DNA of 64,000 nucleotides from Mactra quadrangularis (Eukaryota; Mollusca; Bivalvia; Venerida; Mactridae), in contig CM046294.1 of assembly GCA_025267735.1 (NCBI GenBank), positions 1,150,001-1,214,000 on the forward strand. The letters run 5' to 3'. Below the pieces are notes generated by a model. The model did no database searches. It saw nothing but the letters and a program-made list of their open reading frames with translations, and had not been told where the DNA came from. Positions 49,852 through 59,261 of the stretch are shown piece after piece (the first letter of the stretch is position 1; each line of letters begins with the position of its first letter). A program made the position numbers and the translations under genes.

Positions 49852-50448
49852 GGCTGTCTTAGCGAACATTGATGATGAAATATTGGTACTCTTGCACTCA
49901 CTCAAAATTTGATTTTAATTGATTATCATTGACACTTTACTTGTTGTGGCTAAGTTACCTAACCAGTTTCTTGGAAGGGGATATGCCAGCCACATTGTAA
50001 ATAAAAAATATAAGTATTTTTGCACTCATAATTGGAATTTAATTTTTATAGTCATTAACCATTTCTTTTTGTTTAAGGTGGCAAAGTCACCTAACCAGTT
50101 TCTAGGAAAGGGGTATATCTGCTACAGATATGAATCAAATGTAAATAAAACTATGGCTTGAAGTCAAGATGACTATATTCTCTGAGGTCCTAATTTCTTC
50201 CCTGTCCTAATTTCGTCATCATTTTTGTTTTGATTGAGATTTCAACAGACTGGTGCATGTGAGTTGCAAATAAGCAGTTGCAATTACCTATTTCTCGTGT
50301 TTTTACTTATTTCCTTTTAAATCCTTAGGGTGACGAAATACAGAGTATATACAGTTTATACTAACTCAATCTCCTACATAAATTAAACTAATGTAAAAAA
50401 TTAATTTTTCATGGATAAAAGTATTATATGTAAATGTATAAATATTAT

Positions 50449-51028
50449 AACAGCAGCCACTCCTACTTGTACGTTATAACAGCACCCACTCCTACTTGTA
50501 CGTTATAACAGCAGCCACTCCTACTTGTACGTTATAACAGCACCCACTCCTACTTGTACGTTATAACAGCACCCACTCCTACTTGTACGTTATAACAGCA
50601 CCCACTCCTACTTGTACGTTATAACAGCACCCACTCCTACTTGTACGTTATAACAGCACCCACTCCTACTTGTACGTTATAACAGCACCCACTCCTACTT
50701 GTACGTTATAACAGCAGCCACTCCTACTTGTACGTTATAACAGCACCCACTCCTACTTGTACGTTATAACAGTAGCCACTCCTACTTGTACGTTATAACA
50801 GCACCCACTCCTACTTGTACGTTATAACAGCAGCCACTCCTACTTGTACGTTATAACAGCAGCCACTCCTACTTGTACGTTATAACAGCACCCACTCCTA
50901 CTTGTACGTTATAACAGCAGCCACTCCTACTTGTACGTTATAACAGCACCCACTCCTACTTGTACGTTATAACAGTAGCCACTCCTACTTGTACGTTATA
51001 ACAGCAGCCACTCCTACTTGTACCTATA
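50449..51028. repeat. 29-bp minisatellite, 20 copies
   Basis: The unit begins TATAACAGCACCCACTCCTA and continues CTTGTACGT. Copies differ essentially only at one trinucleotide (CAC, CAG or TAG), as in a variable minisatellite. Confidence 0.9.
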
Positions 51029-52763
51029 TGAGACTATTGATGGTTGTAACCATTTAACAGAAACCAGTTAACAAAGTGATCTAAGACAATGTACAACAAC
51101 TACTATACAAATCATCTACAGGGATATATATACATAAGGTGAAATATTAGAACTCTTGGACTTGTATCATCTATATTGCACTGTCTATATAATATATTCT
51201 ATCATAGTTATTCTGGTTGAATCATCGTAACATTGATCTCTAACCCCTAACCCTTAACTTGTTATGATTGAACACAAATCAAAAGTGTGTTCGCCTGACC
51301 GGTTTATCTGCTGTATTTATAGGTCGGTTTTTATAAGTGTTTTGAACCGTAGCAATGATGTTCTACCTATCACTGAACTGTCCTTTGTGTACAAACGTAG
51401 TTGGAGCCGGAAATCTCATTTTACCTTTTAAACCCGAACAAATTCAGTGCCTTCAGCGCTTTGATTTTATCCAGGGCTCTTCTGTCTTGCAGCATAATTG
51501 AGTACCACTTTAAAATTGCCCAGATTCCCTCTCATTGTGGGGAGGAGGGCTATGCGCTATAGGGTTTACAACACTTCTGCCTTGCTTCTAATATAGAGAG
51601 CAGGGTTCTGCTAAGGAATTGATTTATCAACTGGATTTTATCAACACTTATAACTTAGTTATGGACCACTGCCGCTAACCTACTATACATGGGATCCTTT
51701 AATAAATGGATAATACCATGTCTCCTTAACATTTGACTTGAAAATTGTGATTTAAAATAAAAAGATCATTGTAATCCATTATTTTCCGTAAATTTCTAAA
51801 TTTCTCATGAAAAGCAGTACTTTATGAAATAGAAAAAAACTTATGGTCATTCAAATGGAAATGCTTCAGAACAAACAGAGCCTCCCCACCCCTTAAAAAG
51901 AAAAAAAAATGTTTATTTCTAAGGAGTTTACCACAAAAGGTTTTTGACCTCATAAAAGTTGTCTATACTCAGTCGGACATCAAATTCCCAGTGTGACTTC
52001 AGGTACATTCTGAGGAAATCAATTTGATTGAGTCATGGTATTTATGTATGCATTTATATATTGTACATGGACTGATCAAGCAGAGGGATAGAGAGAGGGT
52101 GAGCCGTAAAAGGGACTGGGCAGCCTCCCTCTTTGACATGCTCGCATGCTGGCTTACTTTATAGTTAACTCTCAAAAAAAAATGAGTAAGAATTGCTCAG
52201 AACGCCTTTATTTTTCAAAATATGCCCAAAGAAGTATTCCAAAGGGTTGGTGTTAACTCATTAACAATTTATACTTTAACTTTAATAGTGATTATTATAA
52301 AGCAGAATAGCAGCGCACTGCATCCTGCCATTTTTCTTTTTTCCCTGCCCTTTTATGCCCCGTACTTAGCAGGAATTTTATTTAAAAACATCAAATCTCT
52401 CATGCCCCCCCCTGCCCCTTTTTTATACCCCCTACCTGTTTCCGAGTCCTAGAATTATCACTAATTCTTTGTTAATTAGTTTTCATCCATAGCACTGAAT
52501 GAAAAAAATTAGGACACCCTGGAATTTTTGTTCTAAGTTGGCTGCCATTTTACTTTAATTTAACCTCACATGCAAAAAAAAAGTTTCTGAATCAACTCTG
52601 CCCTGTTTAATTTTATATCAATACAATATTAGGTGATTAAGTGCTATAACATTTTGTTGCAGACAAGTTATGTCAAACACATTTGTCATCAGGCAAGTCA
52701 TTTCAATCATAATTGACCATATATAGTACTTTGTTCAACATATAGAGAAAACAGATTTATAAC
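51029..52763. other. Intron-like sequence, no feature seen
   Basis: CTAACCCCTAACCCTTAAC at about 51241 is a lone telomere-like word. No exon recognised. Confidence 0.35.
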
Positions 52764-52771
52764 ATTATGAC

Positions 52772-53190
52772 CAGGGCACAAATTTAACAAAAAATTGGAC
52801 TCGCAAACTTTTGAGAGTTGGTTTTATTTCAACTCGCAAAATGAAAATAAAATAATCACTTGCATTTTTTCTTCAAATTTTAATAGCATACATAGTAACT
52901 ATTCACATATGCAATATAAAAACGACTTAGTACTACATATAACTAGCTAGAACAAGGGCATTATTGTGGGATAGACAAAAAATATCCCAACATGTTTTAT
53001 TGCGAATCTTTAATTAATACCATTTATCTATTTGGCCACTTCAAGGCTGATATGAGCCATATTAGTTTTGACAATAAAGTTTTTGCTACAAATTTATATC
53101 GCAAAAATTTGCAAGTTAAAATAAAGGTAACTCGCAATTTTCAAAATCCACTCAAATTTTGTGAGTATGCAAGCTTAAATTCAAGCCCTG
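52772..53190. mobile_element. hAT MITE, CAGGGCTCGAATTTAA family, copy 3
   Basis: Ends are CAGGGCACAAATTTAAC and TTAAATTCAAGCCCTG, flanked by a perfect 8-bp duplication ATTATGAC (52764-52771 and 53191-53198). The 8-bp duplication with CAGGG ends places the family in hAT. Confidence 0.85.
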
Positions 53191-53639
53191 ATTATGACAA
53201 AATCATAACATCAGATAAAATTGGTGAAGCCAGACAAAGGAAAAATTGAATTATAAATATTCAGTTTTGCTTAATAATGAAACATGTTCTTACAACATGC
53301 TTCTGATGTTCACTTTCATGTCACATAGCATTAAGCAGTTAAATAAATGTTTGATCAATAAAGCAAAGATTATTACAGATTTCTGCTAGTTTTCCATATT
53401 TTCATGACCTTGAAAAATTGAAGTGTTCATTTTCATGGCCCATAGCACAAAGAACTGAGAGAAATTGTTGATCATTAAAGCCTAATGGCCATTATAAATT
53501 TCTAATTGTTTTTCCCCTTTTGATGACTTTTTCTATTATAGTTGACCATTTTATTTACAACAAAATCATGAAGTTTTTTTCCAAATCTGAAATGTTTTAT
53601 CTCCTCTCAGTAAAATAGCAATAACATTCTCCAGACATC

Positions 53640-54118
53640 TTCTATTTTATAAAGCAAGGCCACTTGCCCCTCCCTGAAACCCTTTCCCATTCCCCTCCAA
53701 TTCTACAATGATAGAAAATCTTTTATTTTATAAAACAAGGCCACTGGCCCCTCCCTAAAACCTTTTTCAAACCCCCTCCAATTCTACAATGATAGAAAAT
53801 CTTCTATTTTATAAAACAATGCCACTGGCCCCTCCCTAAAACCCTTTCCCAACCCCCTCCAATTCTACAATGATAGAAAATCTTCTATTTTATAAAGCAA
53901 GGCCACTGGTCCCTCCCTAAAACCCTTTCCCAACCCCCTCCAATTCTACAATGATAGAAAATCTTCTATTTTATAAAGCAAGGCCACTTGCCCCTCCCTA
54001 AAACCCTTTCCCAACCCCCTCCAATTCTACAATGATAGAAAATCTTCTATTTTATAAAGCAAGGCCACTTGCCCCTCCCTAAAACCTTTCCCAACCCCCT
54101 CCAATTCTACAATGATAG
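53640..54118. repeat. 81-bp tandem repeat with G-runs on the transcript strand
   Basis: About six copies, each with CTACAATGATAGAAAATCTT and a C-rich part reading CCCTCC, CCC, CCC, CCCCC on the plus strand. The complement therefore has four or more G-runs. The array ends 76 bp from the cassette exon donor. Confidence 0.88.
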
Positions 54119-54194
54119 AACAAAAATTAACAGTGCAATATAGATAAGATAGATAGATAGCAAGCAAAAGACACAGTATGTATGTATGTAACAC

Positions 54195-54362
54195 CTTTCT
54201 TTGCAGAACATGGTTTGATATTGAACCTCTGCGACTATCATCGGTTCCTAGCGTGTTTTCATCAATGCTACCATGGTAACTGAACCTTTGTTCCTTAACC
54301 TCTTCATCATCTGACATCCGGTTCCCGGCAAATATATCACTGGCACTATGGCTTCGTGCTCC
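54195..54362 (-). CDS. PLEKHG5: PLEKHG5-like internal exon, symmetric phase 0-0, probable cassette
   Basis: The exon is 168 bases, exactly 56 codons, with acceptor cacag/GGAGCA and donor AAAG/gtgtta. The protein begins GARSHSASDIFAGNRM, continues with an acidic SDDEEVKE stretch, and has a serine-rich end with DSRRGSIS and VLQRK. It is polar and probably disordered. RRGS matches a PKA-type site. Both boundaries fall between codons, and the flanking exons also meet at phase 0, so inclusion or skipping keeps the frame. In the vertebrate protein, as I remember it, RRHT is followed within a few residues by the Ras-binding fold. This segment would then be an insertion between the two. The downstream intron starts with a G-rich tandem array. 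The donor gtgtta is weaker than the other donors here. Confidence 0.72.
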
Positions 54363-54433
54363 CTGTGTTTTTTATTAATAAAACATTTTAGGAACTCTAT
54401 AAAACTTGGATAGTTTTACAAATATTATATGGA

Positions 54434-54778
54434 TAATGCCTCAGTCCCATAAAATCGTAGCTTGTTACAGACTTTTATGTGCAGACAGTCATAAGCCGTG
54501 GGAAGCCTTGCGTATTAAGGTGACGGTACGCACATGTCACAAAACAACACATCCGTACAGAGGCGTAGTTGGAATATATGCTTATTTAACCCACAATTTT
54601 GTTCACAATTTGACTCTGAAACTGATACATGTATCCTGGGCTCATCTTACGAACCCTGGTAAAAATGTAACAGTACGTACACACACGCAAGAGTTTGTAC
54701 GCGTCCTTGCGGAGCTTGATCGCAATTGGCGCTCGTACTGTTCCCTCACGGCTATTTTTTTATGGGACTGTAGCATTA
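54434..54778. mobile_element. MITE-like element with CAGTCCCATAAAA ends
   Basis: TAATGC, two variable bases, then CAGTCCCATAAAA, is inverted at the right end. The flanks share only GGA, so a 3-bp duplication is possible. The interior is GC-richer and carries a 144-codon frame that overlaps the ends and is probably not a gene. It lies 70 bp upstream of the cassette exon. Confidence 0.5.
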
Positions 54779-55664
54779 GGAATATTATTTGTATAATATT
54801 TTACAAGACCAGGGTTTATAATAATTATAGCAGGTTATAGAGTGTAAGGCAAAAGAGAAAAAAGCAGTTACATATATAATAGATGTCAAAATCTTAAGCA
54901 CCGATTTGTTCAGACATTGAACTGACTTGTGTTAAAATAGAAATAGTATTACCATTTAACTCTTGAAAACTCAAATCATATTATTTTAAATTAACCAATG
55001 GTTTGCTTAAAATGATTCCTTCCCATCAGGTCTTAAGAAGCTTTTCATAACAAATTGAAGTACAGTGTAACAATTCAAATGCTGATTAATAGATTTGTTA
55101 AGACCATGACAAATACAAGAAAAACTTTCAAAACACATTTAAAAAAGTGTAAATGTGAAAAGTGAACAAAATAACAAAGGGAGGTCACTAACAGTAACGA
55201 CTGGTAATAAGGGGAGGTAATTACTAAATTGCAGTGAAAAATGTAAAAAATAAATTGGTAAAATTACAAAAGTGGCAATCAATGACAAGGTAATGGGTTT
55301 TTGCTAACGTGGAGTGCAAAAAAACATGCCTAATTGAAAATTTGTGTTTCAAATGCAAAATGCTCATAACAGTGTTGTAAACTTGATAAAAATACAAGTG
55401 AATAAAAATGATTGGACAAAACAGTCTAGAATAATCTTGATATCAATAGCTTTTAAAATTGATTACACAATTAGATTTTTAACATTAATGATATAAAGAG
55501 ATTTAAACCATCATAAGATAAAGAGATTTTTAACATTTGTGAGGAAAAAAAATTTTATAAAAATTTCTTATATTAATAATATTGAAAAATATTCTGTATC
55601 TAAGGAACATATTAAAAATACAAGTCAGACATGTAACATAGGCAGATTTGAGTAAATCACATAC

Positions 55665-55746
55665 CGTTGTATGTCTCCTCTTGGCTTTCACAACTTTCTT
55701 ACGTTTTAACTTCTTCTCAACTTCTCCCATATCTTGAGTTTCATTG
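55665..55746 (-). CDS. PLEKHG5: PLEKHG5-like exon: basic linker ending in RRHTT
   Basis: Eighty-two bases are bounded by a poly-T acceptor (ttttttcag) and a donor reading ACG/gtatgt. One frame is open and encodes 27 residues after a split codon. It starts NETQDMGEVEKKLKRKK and ends KAKRRHTT, strongly basic. Vertebrate PLEKHG5 has a comparable KKKARRRHT stretch immediately before its Ras-binding-like domain (recollection). The exon begins in phase 2 and ends in phase 0. It therefore joins cleanly either to the 54.2-kb exon or directly to the Ras-binding exon at 45.4 kb. RRHT fits the R-R-x-S/T pattern of basophilic kinases such as PKA, which is inference only. The upstream partner exon is uncertain. 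Confidence 0.75.
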
Positions 55747-56772
55747 CTGAAAAAAATAAAATATGCAGCCTCAATCAACTTTATGAACTTTGAATATCAA
55801 CATACTTGACCTCTGACCTTCATTTTATGTGACCTTGTTCAACTATGACCTTGACCCTAATTATCAATGCTACCATGGTAAATAGGCTGTTGCTCAGCTA
55901 CAATGATCATAGATTTAAAATTTGTTTCACCCTAAATGTCAATGATCTCACTGTTGAGCATGAATGTCCTTGACATTGTATTTTAATGACCTTGATCCTA
56001 AACGTAAATGTCATCGACATTATACTAAGATTTTTTAAATTGTGTCCTTGAACTATGACTTTGACAACTAATATCTCTGACTTCAAAGGTAAGAATAATC
56101 TATAACAAAAAAAATGAAGATCTTTACAAGAATATTGAAAGCTAGCAATAATGAAGAACCAACAAAATACTCATGCAGTTCAAAATTTTAAATCTGCTTA
56201 ACCAACTAATTAATCAATAAAATCAAAATGCAAACAAGTTTCACAGAGTCAGATTCAACTACAGCTGATTATTATCAATATACCATTGACAATACATTGT
56301 TTTTACACCAATGAGAAGAGGAAATGCTTTGCTTCATTTAGAAATAGAAATAATCCAGTTAAGCAATGAGCCATGATAGAGAACCTACATCTGTAATGAA
56401 TCAATAAAGAATGTATAGAAAATGTCAGATTAACCCACAAGACTTCTTAAGGCATCTCGAGACTTTTATGGAATCTTCTATTGTATTTTCAAAGTTTAAG
56501 CTGCTAGAAAAAGTAGTATAATCTACGCCCACATTCATTTAAGATGATTATTATGCTCGCTGCATACTAAATGGTTTGCAATAAATCTATTCACATTCTT
56601 CACGTCTTATTTTTTGCATTACTACATTTAAGCCAAAAGAGACAGCTTATAATTCTTATAAAGATCTATTTTAATAGATCAGAACAAAACTAATGTACAT
56701 CCTTATTTATTTACACTGGGACAATTCTAAAACTGTCAAAATGTGGGTAAAGCATCATTATTTACAGAGTCT
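55747..56772. other. Upstream intron or 5' region, no feature seen
   Basis: A few TGACCTTGACC-like words at 55808-56050 (AAGGTCA complements) are present. No exon recognised. Confidence 0.35.
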
Positions 56773-56781
56773 ATGAATAAG

Positions 56782-57083
56782 TGTATGACCCATTCGATAG
56801 CGCAGTTAGTAGCGCGCCGGGATTTGGAATCTCATGCCCGAGGGGGTGTGGGTTCGAATCCCACTGGGGAGGTTATACCCTTCCATGAAAATTTGACAAT
56901 AATGTCGATTTTCCTCCAATGATTAGATAATATGGAGAAGTTTCCAGCCTTGTGGAAGAGTAGGTGAGTACTGGTTATAGACAAGAGTCCAGGAAAGCTA
57001 GGTTAGGTGCACTGGACGCCATAAAATGACCTAATTTGTGTTGACACAGTGTTTAATCTAGTAAAAAACAAAACAAAAAAAAC
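56782..57083 (+). repeat. SINE family B, intact
   Basis: The head has GATAGCGCAGTTAGTAGC and a GGGTTCGAATCCC B box, followed by the full body and an A-rich tail, with ATGAATAAG on both sides (56773-56781, 57084-57092). It is the best preserved B copy for the tRNA-like head. Confidence 0.85.
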
Positions 57084-57092
57084 ATGAATAAG

Positions 57093-57639
57093 AAAATATT
57101 TTTAAAAGGTAGCCACAGTTGACAACTGGACAGGAGAGCTTCCAGAATCATACAAATCACTCTGACTATAGAAAACTCCTGTGCTTCCTAACCAAACCAA
57201 GCACATCAGAATTACAACATGTATATCATGTTCAAAACAAATTAAAGTAACTTCATTTACAGTGGAAAGTAGAAATTTCCCTGACTATAACTCTGAGGCA
57301 AAGTGCAGAAAACACAGAAACTGCAGGAAACAGCTATTAACAATAGAAAGTACACTTTTAATTGGAACTTATCTCTCAAAGGAATAATAAGAACAGTTGT
57401 AAAACAGAGAACAACATTAATGTTACTGAAACATCAGTCAGATCTATAACAAGAGATCAATATCTTAAAACAGGCAGGCAAATAAGAGATAAAATATCAC
57501 TGTACAGGTTGACTTATTACCCCCCATTACTCTGATTATATACACTGTACAGTGACAAGCTAATTAAATACCACTTGTAAAACAACAGCCAACTCCAAAT
57601 AAGTGTCACCTCACAACAACATAAACCTCTCTAAATAAG
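57093..57639. other. Non-coding, no feature seen
   Basis: The frame at 57181-57387 has no support. Confidence 0.35.
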
Positions 57640-58640
57640 TCATCTCCAAACATCAAGTCATCTCTCAACATCAGCAACCTCTCAACATCAGCAACCCTCT
57701 CAACATCAGCAACCCCTCAACATCAGCAACCCTCTCAACATCAGCAACCTCTCAACAACAACAACCTCTAAACATCAACAACCTCTCAACATCAACAACC
57801 TCTCAACATCAGCAACCTCTCAACATCAGCAACCCTCTCAACATCAGCAACCCTCTCAACATCAGCAACCTCTCAACATCAGCAACCACTCAACACCAGC
57901 AACCTCTCAACATCAGCAACCCTCTCAACATCAGCAACCTCTCAACAACAACAACCTCTAAACAACAACAACCTCTAAACATCAGCAACCCTCTCAACAT
58001 CAGCAACCCTCTCAACAACAGCAACCTCTCAACAACAACAACCTCTAAACATCAGCAACCCTCTCAACATCAGCAACCTCTCAACAACAACAACCTCTCA
58101 ACATCAGCAACCTCTCAACATCAGCAACATCTCAACAACAACAACCTCTCAACATCAACAACCTCTCAACATCAGCAACCTCTCAACATCAGCAACCTCT
58201 CAACATCAGCAACCTCTCAACAACAACAACCTCTCAACATCAACAACCTCTCAACATCAGCAACCTCTCAACATCAGCAACCTCTCAACATCAACAACCT
58301 CTCAACATCAGCAACCTCTCAACATCAGCAACCTCTCAACATCAGCAACCTCTCAACATCAGCAACCTCTCAACATCAGCAACCTCTCAACATCAGCAAC
58401 CTCTCAACATCAGCAACCTCTCAACATCAACAACCTCTCAACATCAACAACCTCTCAACATCAGCAACCTCTCAACATCAGCAACCTCTCAACATCAGCA
58501 ACCTCTCAACATCAGCAACCTCTCAACATCAGCAACTTCTCAACAGAAGTCACCACTTAACATCAGCAACCTCTCAACATCAGCAACCTCTCAACATCAG
58601 CAACCTCTCAACAACAACAACCTCTCAACATCAGCAACCT
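57640..58640. repeat. 17-bp minisatellite, about 57 copies
   Basis: The unit is CTCTCAACATCAGCAAC with CAACAACAAC and 18-base (CCCTCTC) variants, the latter clustered in the first half. The second half is more uniform, so recent expansion was probably there. Confidence 0.9.
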
Positions 58641-59261
58641 AGACTAGGTCGTTAACAAAACAACATGAAATGCAATGTCAGTGCACTAAATCACAGCTAA
58701 AAGTCTGTGATGCAACAAAATGAGGAGAATAAATTGTATAATGATATAAAAAATGTTCTCTCGATGAATTCAACATGCAAATCCCATGGCAGTTTTAGCT
58801 TCAATTTATGAGGTTTAATGAACACTTCAATCTAAAATAGGATGTGTTTGTTTTTAGTTTGCGTGGGAGCAACTAAAATAGTAGCATTAACAAAAAAGTG
58901 AGAGATACTGATCATTGAATTTGTTCGAATATCTCTTTAAAGAATCATAATTTGTTTTATCATAGCAATGCTTAGATCCCATTGCTTCAGAGATTGTAAA
59001 CACATCAACAGTTTTGATTTTCTTCAAAGTTTGGGTAGCTATTATTTTACATAATATATGGAATATTCTTGCACATAAAACTCCTCAATTCATTACATAA
59101 TTAACTTTTTAAAATCTTAAGTGTAAATTCATGTAAATAAAGAAAGATGCATTCATTGTCTTTACTTTCTAAAGCACTAGCCCAAATTATTGCCTTAAAT
59201 AAAAAACCAGACTGTATGAAATAATATTTTTCACTAGCCAGAATTAATTCTCAGTCTTTGG
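58641..59261. other. Spacer between two minisatellites
   Basis: AT-rich, nothing recognised. Confidence 0.35.

Larger units (their letters stand above)
1430..55746 (-). other. PLEKHG5: PLEKHG5-like RhoGEF gene, N-terminal half, span of supported exons
   Basis: Exons on the minus strand read in order from 55.7 kb to 1.4 kb encode a basic linker, a Ras-binding-like domain and a linker leading towards a DH domain. Known family: PLEKHG5 (Syx/Tech) proteins activate RhoA through a DH-PH module and carry an N-terminal Ras-binding-type ubiquitin fold. Seen here: the RBD-like domain with an SNTPL core as in the vertebrate protein, preceded by RRHT, with compatible splice phases (0/0, 0/2, 2/1, 1/1). 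Introns range from about 0.8 to 26 kb, typical of a large molluscan gene. The DH and PH domains and the stop codon are not in the window. The first exon is also not securely identified. The ortholog call comes from memory of the vertebrate sequence. Confidence 0.72.

Noticed and set aside
50449..51028. CRISPR array
   Set aside because: Units are directly adjacent with no spacers; it is a minisatellite in a eukaryotic context.
51238..51262. Telomere-like CTAACCCCTAACCCTTAAC
   Set aside because: Only three imperfect units, no array.
54406..54840. 144-codon frame
   Set aside because: Spans the ends of an inverted-repeat element, no ATG-based start or homology.
57181..57387. 68-codon plus frame
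   Set aside because: No start, splice or homology support.
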